This document shows, in pieces, positions 53,833 to 62,598 of a DNA stretch of 64,000 nucleotides. Under the pieces are notes generated by a model. The model saw only the letters and a program-made list of their open reading frames with translations. It was not told where the DNA came from and made no database searches. Each line of letters begins with the position of its first letter. The first letter of the stretch is position 1. The position numbers were made by a program, and so were the translations under genes. Source of the stretch: Motilibacter aurantiacus (lineage in GTDB: Bacteria; Actinomycetota; Actinomycetes; Motilibacterales; Motilibacteraceae); contig NZ_JAANNO010000006.1 in the NCBI RefSeq assembly GCF_011250645.1, positions 156,235-220,234 of the forward strand, written 5' to 3'.

Positions 53833-55380
53833 ATGGCGGAGCTCTCCACGGTCACTGACGCACACCCGGAGCAGCAGCGAGTGACAGCGCGCCAGTGGGG
53901 CGCGCTCGCAGCGCTGACGCTCGCGGTGACGCTGCTCGCGGTCGACGGGACCGTGCTGGCCCTGGCCGTCCCGGCGCTCACCGCGGACCTCGCGCCGACC
54001 ACCAACCAGCTGCTCTGGATCGGCGACGCGTACTCGTTCGTGCTCGCCGGGCTGCTGCTCAGCATGGGCACGCTGGCCGACCGGATCGGCCGCAGACGAT
54101 TGCTCCTGCTCGGGGTGGCCGGCTTCGGCGGCGCATCGGTCCTCGCGGCCTTCGCGACCAGCCCCGAGTGGCTTCTCGCGGCCCGCGTGCTGCTCGGCGT
54201 CGCCGGCGCCACGCTCATGCCGTCGACCCTGTCGATCGTGCGCAACGTCTTCCCGGACCCCTCCCAGCGCACCCGGGCGGTCGCGATCTGGTCGGCCGGC
54301 GCCTCCGGCGGCGCCGCGCTCGGGCCACTGGTCGGCGGGGTCCTGCTCGAGCACTTCTGGTGGGGCTCGGTCTTCCTGGTCAACGTGCCGGTCATGCTGG
54401 TCGTGCTCGTCGCGGTTGCCGCGCTGGTGCCGGAGTCGCGGGACCCCCGGCCGGGCCGGTTCGACCTGCCGAGCGCAGCTCTCTCGATCGCCGCGATCGT
54501 GCCGCTGGTGTGGGCGGTCAAGCACACCGCGAAGGAGGGCCTCGACCCCGCCGGCGTGCTGGCCGCGGTGGTCGGCACGGCGGCGGGCGCGGGATTCGTA
54601 CGCCGCCAGCGGAGCCTGGCGGCCCCGCTCGTCGACGTGACGCTGTTCCGCAACCGGTCGTTCAGCGGGACCGTCATGGCATCGCTCATCGCCATCTTCG
54701 CCTTCAGCGGCCTGCTCTTCTTCTTCTCGCAGTACCTCCAGCTGGTCCGTGGCTACTCCCCGCTCCAGGCCGGCCTCCGTGAGCTGCCCATCACCCTGGC
54801 CTCCATCGCGGTCGCGGCCGTCGCGGCCGGGCTCATCGGCCGGCTGGGCGTCGGGCGCGCACTGGCCGCGTCGCTGCTGGTCGCCGCTGCCGGGCTCGCC
54901 GTCCTGGCCGTCATGGAGGGCCGTCCGGGGTACGCCGGGATGGCCGTCGGGCTGGTCGTCATCGGGCTCGGGGTCGGCGTCGCCTTCACCGCGTCGACCG
55001 ACGCGATCCTCAGCGCCGTGCCACGTGAGCGGGCGGGGGCGGCCTCGGCCATCTCCGAGATGTCCTACGAGCTGGGGGTGGCGCTCGGCATCGCGCTGCT
55101 CGGGACGCTGCACACCCTGCTCTACCGCTCCGCGCTGCCCGACCTGTCCGGCGTCTCGGCCGGCACGCGCGAGGCCGTCACCGAGTCGCTCGCCATGGGC
55201 GCGCAGCAGGCCGCCGCGACCGGTGAGGGCGGCGCCGGCCTGCTCGACGCGGCCCGGCACGCCTTCGCCGAGGCGATGCAGCTGAGCTCGGCGGTCGCCG
55301 CCCTGCTCCTCGTGGCGGCGGCGGTGGTCGCGTGGAAGGTCGTCCCGGCCACCGCTCGCGCCGTTGCACCGGACACCTGA
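53833..55380 (+). CDS. MFS transporter, DHA2 family, 14 helices
   Basis: A 515-residue drug/proton antiporter of the EmrB/QacA type. Motif A LADRIGRRRLLLLG lies between helices 2 and 3; motif C-like GGAALGPLVGGVLLEHFWWG lies in helix 5; and 14 hydrophobic helices span the chain. The N-terminus TVTDAHPEQQRVTARQW is cytoplasmic. ATG 53833 follows the TetR operator directly. Export of a toxic compound sensed by the TetR partner is likely; substrate unknown. Confidence 0.93.
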   Translation: MAELSTVTDAHPEQQRVTARQWGALAALTLAVTLLAVDGTVLALAVPALTADLAPTTNQLLWIGDAYSFVLAGLLLSMGTLADRIGRRRLLLLGVAGFGGASVLAAFATSPEWLLAARVLLGVAGATLMPSTLSIVRNVFPDPSQRTRAVAIWSAGASGGAALGPLVGGVLLEHFWWGSVFLVNVPVMLVVLVAVAALVPESRDPRPGRFDLPSAALSIAAIVPLVWAVKHTAKEGLDPAGVLAAVVGTAAGAGFVRRQRSLAAPLVDVTLFRNRSFSGTVMASLIAIFAFSGLLFFFSQYLQLVRGYSPLQAGLRELPITLASIAVAAVAAGLIGRLGVGRALAASLLVAAAGLAVLAVMEGRPGYAGMAVGLVVIGLGVGVAFTASTDAILSAVPRERAGAASAISEMSYELGVALGIALLGTLHTLLYRSALPDLSGVSAGTREAVTESLAMGAQQAAATGEGGAGLLDAARHAFAEAMQLSSAVAALLLVAAAVVAWKVVPATARAVAPDT

Positions 55381-55444
55381 GAATCACAGCGAACGTCCAG
55401 GTAGCGCCCAGTCAGGCGGCAGGCAGGCCACGAACAGTGAACTC

Positions 55445-56419
55445 GTGCCCTCCGACCTCGCCTTCGAGTCCCCCGCCCGGCTGTGGGCGTTCGCCGGCCT
55501 CGCGCTGGCGGCGCTGGCAGCCGGCCTAGTCCTCCGGCGGCGCCGCACCGCCGAGCAGTACGCCGACGCCGCTCTCCGCCCGTCGCTGGGCGCCGCGCGC
55601 ACCGGCTGGCGCCGACGGGTCGCCGCGGCCGGGCTGGCCCTCGGCATCGTGGCGCTCACGACGGCGTTCGCCCGCCCGTCCGTCGTCGCGACGACGAAGG
55701 ACCAGCGCGCGGTCGTCGTCATCGCCCTCGACGTGTCCACCTCGATGCAGGTGAACGACGTCGCGCCGAACCGCTTCACGGTCGCGAAGCAGACCGCCCA
55801 GCAGTTCGTCCGCGAGCTGCCCGACGACATCGACGTGGGGCTGGTGGCGTACAGCGCCGGCGCCCGCCTCGTCGCGGCTCCCACCGCCGACCACGAGTCG
55901 GTCGCCGCCGCTGTCGACACCCTCACGATGGACGGCGGCACCGCGATGGGCAGCGCGCTGCAGCTCTCGCTCGACGCCGCTCTGCGGTCCCTGGACCTGA
56001 CGTCTGCCACCGCCGCGGCGGGGAGCCCGCCCGCCGCCCGGCTCGTCCTGCTCTCGGACGGTGACAGCACGACCGGGACGCCCGTCGAGCAGGCGGTGCA
56101 GGCGGTGGCCGACGCACAGATCCCGGTCTCGACCATCGGCCTCGGCACGGAGTCAGGCGCCGGGCAGGTGTTCGACGGCCGGCAGGTCACGGCGCCGGTC
56201 AACTTCGCCCTGCTGCAGCAGATCGCCGACGGGACGGGCGGCACCGCCTACCGCGCCGCGGGCGCCGCCGAGCTGCAGGACGTCTACACCGACATCGGCG
56301 AGCAGATCATCCCGCGGACCGAGCGCAGGGACGTCTCCGACGAGGTCGCCGGCGTGGGCCTGGTCCTCCTCCTCGGGACGGCCGTCCCGTCCCTCCTCTG
56401 GTTCGGCCGTCTCGCCTGA
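55445..56419 (+). CDS. VWA domain membrane protein (BatA/BatB-like), first copy
   Basis: A 324-residue membrane protein. Two N-terminal helices (LWAFAGLALAALAAGLVL; VAAAGLALGIVALTTAFA) are followed by a von Willebrand A domain with the MIDAS motif VIALDVSTS (Asp96, Ser98, Ser100), and a last helix before the C-terminus. GTG 55445 is the likely start. It begins the operon VWA-MoxR-DUF58-VWA; MoxR ATPases with VWA partners act as chaperones for metal or cofactor insertion or envelope stress. A second, similar VWA gene ends the operon (58400-59353). Confidence 0.85.
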   Translation: MPSDLAFESPARLWAFAGLALAALAAGLVLRRRRTAEQYADAALRPSLGAARTGWRRRVAAAGLALGIVALTTAFARPSVVATTKDQRAVVVIALDVSTSMQVNDVAPNRFTVAKQTAQQFVRELPDDIDVGLVAYSAGARLVAAPTADHESVAAAVDTLTMDGGTAMGSALQLSLDAALRSLDLTSATAAAGSPPAARLVLLSDGDSTTGTPVEQAVQAVADAQIPVSTIGLGTESGAGQVFDGRQVTAPVNFALLQQIADGTGGTAYRAAGAAELQDVYTDIGEQIIPRTERRDVSDEVAGVGLVLLLGTAVPSLLWFGRLA

Positions 56420-56466
56420 CGGCGGCGCGCACTTCTCAACACCCGCAGAGAGATTCAGGAGTATTC

Positions 56467-57480
56467 ATGCACCCCACCGAGCCGACAGAGACCAGCCACC
56501 TGCTCGAGCAGGTGCTGATGGAGATGAAGAAGGTCATCGTCGGGCAGGACCGGATGATCGAGCGGATGCTCGTCGCGCTGCTGGCCCGCGGCCACGTCCT
56601 GCTCGAGGGCGTCCCAGGCGTCGCCAAGACGCTCGCCGTCGAGACCCTCGGCACCGTCGTGGGCGGCACCTCGGCCCGCCTGCAGTTCACCCCCGACCTC
56701 GTTCCGTCGGACATCGTCGGGACCCGCGTCTACCGCCCGTCCAGCGAGCGCTTCGACGTCGAGCTCGGGCCGGTCTTCGCCAACCTCGTCCTCGCCGACG
56801 AGATCAACCGCGCCCCCGCGAAGGTGCAGTCCGCACTGCTCGAGGTCATGGCCGAGCGTCAGGTGTCGATCGGCGGCCTGACGTACCCGCTGCCCAAGCC
56901 GTTCCTCGTGCTGGCCACCCAGAACCCGATCGAGAGCGAGGGCGTCTACCTGCTGCCGGAGGCGCAACGCGACCGGTTCCTGCTCAAGGTCGACGTGCCG
57001 CACCCGAGCATGGGCGACGAGCTGGAGATCGTCCGCCGCATGTCGGTCCGCCCGCCGCGTGCGGAGCAGGTGCTCGACACCGACCAGCTGCTGGCCGCCC
57101 AGGCCGAGGTGGACGAGGTCTTCGTGCACCACGCGGTGTCCGAGTACGCCGTCCGCCTCGTCATGGTCACCCGCGACCCGGCGGCGTGGCAGGCGCCCGA
57201 GCTGGCCCCGCTCATCGCGAGCGGCGCCTCGCCCCGCGGCTCGCTGGGGCTCGTGCAGGGCGCGCGAGCGCTGGCCCTGCTGCGCGGCCGCCGATACGTG
57301 CTGCCCGCGGACGTCTCGGACCTGGCGGTCGACGTGCTCGCGCACCGCATCGTGCTGACGTACGACGCGCTGGCCGACGCCGTGCCGGCCCGCTCGATCG
57401 TCGAGAAGGCGCTCGCGGTCGTCCCCCCGCCGATGGTCGCCCCGGCCCAGGGGGCCGTCGCCGACGCGAGCGCCGCGTGA
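56467..57480 (+). CDS. MoxR-type AAA+ ATPase
   Basis: A 337-residue AAA+ ATPase. Walker A GVPGVAKT (48-55), Walker B LVLADEINRAPAKVQSALLE, sensor 1 LVLATQNPIESEG, and arginine-finger region LLPEAQRDRFLLKV. The C-terminal lid ends with RSIVEKALAVVPP. GAGAGATTCAGGAG lies upstream of ATG 56467. The stop overlaps the GTG of the DUF58 gene. It is expected to work with the two VWA proteins. The target is unknown. Confidence 0.95.
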   Translation: MHPTEPTETSHLLEQVLMEMKKVIVGQDRMIERMLVALLARGHVLLEGVPGVAKTLAVETLGTVVGGTSARLQFTPDLVPSDIVGTRVYRPSSERFDVELGPVFANLVLADEINRAPAKVQSALLEVMAERQVSIGGLTYPLPKPFLVLATQNPIESEGVYLLPEAQRDRFLLKVDVPHPSMGDELEIVRRMSVRPPRAEQVLDTDQLLAAQAEVDEVFVHHAVSEYAVRLVMVTRDPAAWQAPELAPLIASGASPRGSLGLVQGARALALLRGRRYVLPADVSDLAVDVLAHRIVLTYDALADAVPARSIVEKALAVVPPPMVAPAQGAVADASAA

Positions 57481-58400
57481 CCGAGCTCCCTCCCCCGCCA
57501 CTGGTGCCGCCGGGTACCGTCCGCCGGCTGTCGATGACGGTGACCCGCCGCCTCGACGGGCTGCTGCAGGGCGACCACCTCGGCTTCCTGCCCGGCCCCG
57601 GCGGCGAGGCGGCCGACGCCCGGGCGTACGCGGCCGGGGACGACGTCCGCCGCATCGACTGGGCGATCACCGCCCGCACCGGCGAGACGCACATCCGCAC
57701 CACGGTCGCCGAGCGCGAGCTGGAGACGACGCTGCTGCTGGACCTGTCGTCCTCGATGTCGTTCGGCACGGCGACCGCGGAGAAGCGCGACGTGGGCATC
57801 GCCGTCGCCGCCGCGTTCCTCCACATGGCCAAGGGGCCCGGCGACCGGGTGGGCGCGCTGCTGCTCGGGAACGACGGCATCCGCGCGCTGCCGCCGCGGT
57901 CCGGCTCCGCCGGGGCGTACGCGACGCTGAGCGCGATGCTCCGGCAACCGCGGCAGACGGGGCCGTCCGATGACCGGCTGGCCGCCGGGCTCCGGGCCGT
58001 GGCCGCCCGCCAGCGGCGCCGCGGGCTGGTCGCGGTGGTCAGCGACCTGCTCGAGCCCGTGGAGCAGTGGCAGCGCCCGCTGCGCCTGCTCGCTGCCCGG
58101 CACGACGTCGTCGTGGCCCAGATCGTCGACCGGCGCGAGCGCGAGCTGCCCGCCGTCGGCGTGCTGCGCCTGGTCGACCCGGACACCGGACGCGAGGTCG
58201 ACGTCCGCACGACGCCGCGGGCCCGCGAGCGGTACGCCGAGGCGGCGGCGGCCCGCGCCGAGGAGCAGCGCCTGGCTGTGCGCGCGGCCGGCGCCGACCA
58301 CGTGGTGGTGCGCACCGAGGACGACTGGCTCCCCCAGGTCGCCCGTTACCTGACCCGCCGCCGGCGTACCCGCGCCGTCGTCGCCGCCGGGAGGGCCTGA
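57477..58400 (+). CDS. DUF58 family protein
   Basis: A 307-residue protein regularly encoded with MoxR and VWA genes. DUF58 core: YAAGDDVRRIDWAITARTGE (about 51-70), followed by a VWA-like fold (TLLLDLSSSMSFG) with a MIDAS-like DLSSS. The C-terminal part is rich in arginine. GTG 57477 overlaps the moxR stop, and the stop overlaps the next ATG (TGATG), so translation is coupled through three genes. Function unknown; partner of the MoxR chaperone system. Confidence 0.9.
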   Translation: MTELPPPPLVPPGTVRRLSMTVTRRLDGLLQGDHLGFLPGPGGEAADARAYAAGDDVRRIDWAITARTGETHIRTTVAERELETTLLLDLSSSMSFGTATAEKRDVGIAVAAAFLHMAKGPGDRVGALLLGNDGIRALPPRSGSAGAYATLSAMLRQPRQTGPSDDRLAAGLRAVAARQRRRGLVAVVSDLLEPVEQWQRPLRLLAARHDVVVAQIVDRRERELPAVGVLRLVDPDTGREVDVRTTPRARERYAEAAAARAEEQRLAVRAAGADHVVVRTEDDWLPQVARYLTRRRRTRAVVAAGRA

Positions 58401-59353
58401 TGACCGGACTCGGGTTCGACGAGCCCGTCCGCCTGTGGCTGCTGGCCGGCGTCGCCGCGCTCGCCGTGGCGTACGTCCTCCTGCAGCGCCGCCGCTCGGC
58501 GGAGGCCGTCCCGCTGCCGGGCCTGGGCCTGGTCGCGGCATCGCTGCCCCGGCTCGGGTGGCGCAAGCACGTGGCGGCGGCGTTCATGCTCCTCGCGCTC
58601 GGCACGACGACGGCGGCGTTCGCGGCGCCGACGGCCGAAGTGCAGGTCGCACGTGAGCGCGCCACGGTCATCGTGGCCCTGGACGTGTCGCTGTCCATGG
58701 CGGCCGAGGACGTGAGCCCCGACCGCATCACCGAGGCGAAGGCGGCGGCCCGGGAGTTCGTCGCGGGCCTGCCGGAGAAGTTCAACGTCGGGCTGGTCGC
58801 GTTCTCCGGCTCGGCGGCGACCGTGGTCGAGGCGACGCAGGACCACGCGGCGGTCGAGGCGGCGATCGACACGCTGCAGCTCGGCAACGGCACCGCGATC
58901 GGCGAGGCGGTCTTCTCCGGCCTCGACGCCGTCGCGGGCGTGCCCGGCGCGGCCGGGCAGTCCGCCGCTCCGGCACGGCTGGTGCTGCTGTCGGACGGCG
59001 CCAACACGACCGGGCGCTCGCTGGTCGAGGCCGCCGAGCAGGCCAAGGCCGCGGGGGTGCCGGTGTCGACGATCGCCTACGGCACCGAGAGCGGGGTCGT
59101 CAGCACGGCGCAGGGCGTGGTCAACGTCCCGGTGGACGCGCCGTCCCTGGCGGCTCTCGCGCAGGAGACCGGCGGCCAGGCCTACGAGGCGGCCAGCGGC
59201 AGCGAGCTGCAGGGCGTCTACGCGGACATCGGCAGCCAGGTCGGCTACACGACGGAGCGGCGCGGGGTCGCCGCGGGTGTCGCGGGGCTGGGGCTGCTGG
59301 CCGCCGTCGCCGCCGCGGGCAGCGCGCTCGCCTGGTCGCCGCGCCCGGTCTGA
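58400..59353 (+). CDS. VWA domain membrane protein (BatA/BatB-like), second copy
   Basis: A 317-residue paralogue of the first gene of this operon. Two N-terminal helices (RLWLLAGVAALAVAYVLL; HVAAAFMLLALGTTTAAFA), the VWA domain with MIDAS VALDVSLSM (Asp95, Ser97, Ser99), and a C-terminal helix (GVAGLGLLAAVAAAGSALAW). Both copies share STIAYGTESG/STIGLGTESG and the ELQDVYTDIG/ELQGVYADIG ending, so they arose by duplication. ATG 58400 overlaps the DUF58 stop. A hairpin follows after 21 bases. Confidence 0.88.
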   Translation: MTGLGFDEPVRLWLLAGVAALAVAYVLLQRRRSAEAVPLPGLGLVAASLPRLGWRKHVAAAFMLLALGTTTAAFAAPTAEVQVARERATVIVALDVSLSMAAEDVSPDRITEAKAAAREFVAGLPEKFNVGLVAFSGSAATVVEATQDHAAVEAAIDTLQLGNGTAIGEAVFSGLDAVAGVPGAAGQSAAPARLVLLSDGANTTGRSLVEAAEQAKAAGVPVSTIAYGTESGVVSTAQGVVNVPVDAPSLAALAQETGGQAYEAASGSELQGVYADIGSQVGYTTERRGVAAGVAGLGLLAAVAAAGSALAWSPRPV

Positions 59354-59374
59354 CGGCCGCCGCTGCCACGTGCC

Positions 59375-59416
59375 GGCACCGCTTCGCACCCCCGACCGGA
59401 GGTGCGAGGCGGTGCC
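59375..59416. terminator. 16-bp hairpin at the end of the MoxR operon
   Basis: GGCACCGCTTCGCACC (59375-59390) pairs with 59401-59416 with one G-U pair and the loop CCCGACCGGA. It has the same plan as the hairpin at 806-840. Confidence 0.8.
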
Positions 59417-59454
59417 ACAGGACGCAGAGCGCCCCCTCCGGGACATGGGGCAGG

Positions 59455-60309
59455 TCAGCGCGGCTCCGCCTGCCCCGGGCTCGCCTCGCCTGGGACGTCT
59501 CCCCCCTCGCCCGCGACGACCCGGTCGGCCGGGCCGAGGCCGTAGTAGCGCTTGAGCCAGCGCGCGAGCCCGTCCAGCCCGGGGAAGAGCATCCGCTCGG
59601 TCACGTTGTCCTGGTCGAGCTTGTCCCGGACCTCCCACTTGAGCGTGGCCGGGATGATGACGCGCGACCACAGGTCGGGGTGGGCCTCGAGGAAGCGTGC
59701 GATCGACAGGCTCGCGCCCGGCATCACCGACATCGCCGCGGCTTGGTTGATGATGCGCGCGTCGAGCGAGGGCGGCTCGAAGAAGAGGGCGAACTCCCCC
59801 TCCTCCGCATAGGCGTCAAGCTCCTGCAGCGACCGGATCCCCGACAGCATCTCCACCGAGAAGTAGAACGCGCTCTCGCGGTCGAGGATGTCGCGCAGCC
59901 TTCCCGGCAGCAGCTCGCGCGCGCGGACGACGTCGACGCACCAGATCGCCCCGTCGCAGTCGTACTTCTGCTCGTCCGAGGTCGCGAAGTGCGCGGCGAC
60001 CCGCGGGGCGAGCGTCCAGTCGAGCAGCCGGGTGGGCACCCCGTGGTGCTGGGCCAGGGAGAGCGTCATCCAGAGCGAGTCGGCGGCGAGCGATCCCGGC
60101 TCGGCGTACTTGCGGAAGCTGCGCAGCAGCGGCTCCTCGACGTCCCGGTGGTGCGGCCCCATGCGCACCAGGCTCGTCTCCAGGCTCCAGGAGCTGTCGC
60201 ACACGCCACGGTAGAGCAGGCTCGACCGGTACCTGCCCAGGCTGGTCTGCGGGATGTCGTAGAGCGCGTCGATCAGCTCCACCCAGCTGCTCACCTCGAC
60301 GTCGGCCAT
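59455..60309 (-). CDS. FRG-domain protein
   Basis: A 284-residue cytoplasmic protein. The FRG domain starts SSLLYRGVCDSSWSLETSLV (30-49), with the Tyr-Arg-Gly signature, and continues with LAQHHGVPTRLLDWTLAPRV, then AIWCVDV. The FRG family has conserved Arg, His and Asp residues that suggest an enzyme, but no activity is established. Its genes are found in defence-rich or mobile contexts in many bacteria; here no other defence or mobility gene is adjacent. The C-terminal 25 residues are disordered. GAGGGG lies before ATG 60309. The ORF extension to 60369 is not supported. Confidence 0.82.
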   Translation of the reverse strand: MADVEVSSWVELIDALYDIPQTSLGRYRSSLLYRGVCDSSWSLETSLVRMGPHHRDVEEPLLRSFRKYAEPGSLAADSLWMTLSLAQHHGVPTRLLDWTLAPRVAAHFATSDEQKYDCDGAIWCVDVVRARELLPGRLRDILDRESAFYFSVEMLSGIRSLQELDAYAEEGEFALFFEPPSLDARIINQAAAMSVMPGASLSIARFLEAHPDLWSRVIIPATLKWEVRDKLDQDNVTERMLFPGLDGLARWLKRYYGLGPADRVVAGEGGDVPGEASPGQAEPR

Positions 60310-60555
60310 CCCCGGTCCCCTCGCGCCCGTCCCACGCCGGCTCTCGATACCCCTCGACGCCCCCGGCACACCGGCGGAAGGTGATCGACGCGGGCGTCGC
60401 TCCGGCTCGGGGTGCGAGCTTCGCTGATGTCACGTTCAGGAACTGCAGGTCCCTCCTGCCAAGAACCGCACAGCCGCGGCTCACTCGGCGCACATCCGAC
60501 GGGCGCAGCCTCGAAGAAGCGGCCCCGACCGGGGGCCTGGAGGAGAGGAGACGTC

Positions 60556-60849
60556 ATGGGTACGAGGATCGCGAACGGCAGGAGGTACGCCGCAGGCCTC
60601 GGCCTGTTGGCCGCAGGCGTCGTGGCCGGCGGTGTGCTCACCGGCACGCTCAGCGCCAGCGCGGCGACGACGACGCCCACGCCGTCGTCGGGCTACTCGG
60701 CGGACGTGTCGCCCGGAGGGGCGGCGCGCGGCGTCGCCGACGGCCGGCGCGCTGACTGCCCGGAGGACGCGGCGACGGGCGGCGGCGGGACGGGCGGCGG
60801 CACGACGGCGCCCGAGGGCGCGGAGCCGGCGGAGTCCTCGGCCGTCTGA
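60556..60849 (+). CDS. Small secreted protein of unknown function
   Basis: A 97-residue protein with signal peptide (residues 1 to about 36: RRYAAGLGLLAAGVVAGGVL, then SASA). The mature part is disordered, Gly/Thr/Pro-rich, with one cysteine (ADCPEDAATGGGG). GGAGAGGAGA precedes ATG 60556. The 246-base gap upstream contains a GGCCCC/GGGGCC hairpin (60521-60537) before the ribosome site and no recognised promoter. No family recognised. Confidence 0.65.
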   Translation: MGTRIANGRRYAAGLGLLAAGVVAGGVLTGTLSASAATTTPTPSSGYSADVSPGGAARGVADGRRADCPEDAATGGGGTGGGTTAPEGAEPAESSAV

Positions 60850-60862
60850 GCCCACACCTCGG

Positions 60863-60898
60863 GGAGCGCTGCGCACGGCACGGCGTGCGCAGCGCTCC
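60863..60898. terminator. Perfect 14-bp hairpin after the small secreted protein
   Basis: GGAGCGCTGCGCAC (60863-60876) pairs with 60885-60898 around an 8-base loop, 14 bases beyond the stop. Confidence 0.85.
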
Positions 60899-60947
60899 GC
60901 CCGTGCCTGCAGGTGGCGGGACGGCGGCCGCGGGGAAGGACCGGCGC

Positions 60948-61718
60948 ATGGCACGCGTCCTCGTCACCGGCTCCAGCGACGGCCTCGGCCTGCTGGCGGC
61001 CCGCCTCCTCGCCGAGCAGGGCCACCGGGTCACGCTCCACGCCCGCAACGACCGACGCCGGGACGACGCGGAGCGTGCGCTCCCCGAGGCCGAGGCGGTC
61101 GTAGTCGGTGATCTGTCCAGCCTCGCCGAGACCCGCGACGTCGCGGCCCAGGCGAACGGCCTGGGCCGGTACGACGCGGTGATCCACAACGCCGCGGTCG
61201 GCTACCAGGAGCAGCGCCGGGCCCAGACGGAGGACGGGCTGGCCCAGGTGTTCGCGGTCAACGTGCTGTCGGCGTACCTGCTCACCGCGCTGGTCCAGCG
61301 CCCCGACCGCCTGGTCTACCTCGGGTCCGGGATGCACCGCGGCGGCGACCCCGACCTGTCGGACCTGCAGTGGGAGCGCAAGCGCTGGAACGGCTCCCAG
61401 GCGTACGCCGACAGCAAGCTGCTCGACGTCGTCCTCGCGCTCGCGGTGGCGCGGCGCTGGCCGCAGGTGCGGTCGAACGCGGTCGACCCCGGCTGGGTGC
61501 CGACCCGCATGGGCGGGCGGGGCGCCCCCGACGACCTGCGGCTCGGCGCCGTGACGCAGGCCTGGCTGGCCGCGGGCGGCTCCGGCGAGCTCACCGGGGC
61601 GTACCTGCACCACCAGCGCCGGCAGCAGCCGCACCCCGCGGCGTCCGACGAGCGCGTGCAGGAGGAGCTGCTCGCCCGCTGCGCGCAGCTGACGGGGGTC
61701 GAGCTGCCGGCTCCGTGA
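60948..61718 (+). CDS. Short-chain dehydrogenase/reductase
   Basis: A 256-residue NAD(P)-dependent oxidoreductase. Cofactor motif VTGSSDGLGLLAARLL (6-21), the NNAG-equivalent HNAAVGY, the catalytic serine in LVYLGSGMH, and the YxxxK-type active site YADSKLLDVVLAL (Tyr with Lys four later). Only a small number of hydrophobic residues separate it from light-dependent-reductase-like SDRs. GGGGAAGGA precedes ATG 60948. It converges with the AHSA1 gene (7 bases). Substrate unknown. Confidence 0.9.
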   Translation: MARVLVTGSSDGLGLLAARLLAEQGHRVTLHARNDRRRDDAERALPEAEAVVVGDLSSLAETRDVAAQANGLGRYDAVIHNAAVGYQEQRRAQTEDGLAQVFAVNVLSAYLLTALVQRPDRLVYLGSGMHRGGDPDLSDLQWERKRWNGSQAYADSKLLDVVLALAVARRWPQVRSNAVDPGWVPTRMGGRGAPDDLRLGAVTQAWLAAGGSGELTGAYLHHQRRQQPHPAASDERVQEELLARCAQLTGVELPAP

Positions 61719-61725
61719 CGGCTCG

Positions 61726-62235
61726 TCAGGGCGTTGCTGCCTCCGGCACCGGGTACGCGTCCTTCAGCGCCGGGTAGTACGGCTCGAAGTCGGCCGCCGG
61801 CTCGGCCCCGCGGACCGTGGCGTCGAGCCGGTCGAGGTAGTACTGCCAGCCCGGGCCGATCGCGCTCGCGTCGTAGGGCTCGGCCAGCTCGTGGACGAAC
61901 GTCAGCTCGGTGCGCCCGCTCTGCTCGCGCAGCGTCGCCGTCACGGGCCACGGGCCGTCGCCCGTCGCCATCTCCAGCTGCAGCACGTGCGGCGGCTCGC
62001 AGCGCACGATGCGCACCGGCTCGGGCTGCACGTCGCCCTCGCTCGTCATGGCGAACAGCACGTTCCCGGACGCGGGGTCGCCGGTCCAGGTGCCGATCCA
62101 GCGCTCCATCCGGTCGGGCTCGGTGAGCGCGGACCACACGTCCTCGACCGGCGCGTCGAAGGTGCGGACGAACTGGAGGCGCACGCCGTCGCGGTCGCGC
62201 AGGACGCGGCCGAGCGGGGTGGTCGCTGTGGTCAT
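61726..62235 (-). CDS. SRPBCC/AHSA1-family protein
   Basis: A 169-residue protein of the START-like SRPBCC fold. FVRTFDAPVEDVWSALTEPDRMERW, the family start (quoted in part), then VRIVRCEPPHVLQLE and ELTFVHELAEP, and GPGWQYYLDRLDATV at the end. Such proteins bind hydrophobic ligands. It follows the ArsR-type regulator with a four-base overlap, a very common pair in actinobacteria; the regulator probably controls both. Confidence 0.9.
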   Translation of the reverse strand: MTTATTPLGRVLRDRDGVRLQFVRTFDAPVEDVWSALTEPDRMERWIGTWTGDPASGNVLFAMTSEGDVQPEPVRIVRCEPPHVLQLEMATGDGPWPVTATLREQSGRTELTFVHELAEPYDASAIGPGWQYYLDRLDATVRGAEPAADFEPYYPALKDAYPVPEAATP

Positions 62236-62564
62236 GGGGTCCTCCTGTCCCGGCGTCCCCGCCGGATCTCGGTGTCGAGGGCGTCGAGGCGCTGCGCCCA
62301 GAAGCGGCGGTAGCGCCCGAGCCATTCGTCGATCTGTGCGAGCGGGCCCGCGTCGAGGGCGTACAGCCGGCGGGCCCCCTGGGGCCGGACGCTGGCGAAC
62401 CCGTTGTCGCGCAGCACGCGCAGGTGCTGCGACACAGCGGGCTGGGAGATGCCGAACTCCTCCTGCACCACGGCGGTGATGTCGCCGGAGGAGAGCTCGC
62501 CGTCGGCGAGCAGCTCCACGATCCGGCGGCGGACCGGGTCGCCGAGTACCTCGAACGCGTGCAC
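62232..62564 (-). CDS. ArsR-family regulator
   Basis: A 110-residue winged-helix repressor. FEVLGDPVRRRIVELLADGE, then FGISQPAVSQHLRVLRDNGF is the DNA-recognition helix, and RRLYALDAGPLAQIDEWLGRYR the C-terminal wing and dimer helix. No metal-binding cysteine motif (ELCVCDL type) is present, so the signal is not a thiophilic metal. GTG 62564 is the start. A 12-bp palindrome (62587-62598) lies 23 bases upstream. Co-transcribed with the AHSA1 gene. Confidence 0.93.
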   Translation of the reverse strand: MHAFEVLGDPVRRRIVELLADGELSSGDITAVVQEEFGISQPAVSQHLRVLRDNGFASVRPQGARRLYALDAGPLAQIDEWLGRYRRFWAQRLDALDTEIRRGRRDRRTP

Positions 62565-62586
62565 GCGGGCAAAGGTAGTAGCGTTC

Positions 62587-62598
62587 GCTTATATAAGC
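62587..62598. promoter_or_regulatory. ArsR-type operator overlapping the end of cobK
   Basis: GCTTATATAAGC is a perfect 12-bp palindrome with an AT-rich core, 23-34 bases before the arsR start. On the minus strand its TATATAAG also fits a -10 element. The cobK stop (TAA, 62591-62589) is inside it. Confidence 0.7.

Noticed and set aside
60310-60555. Cyclic di-AMP (ydaO) riboswitch upstream of the small secreted protein.
   Set aside because: Such leaders often precede exported actinobacterial proteins, but the conserved sequence blocks were not found; only a short GC hairpin is visible.
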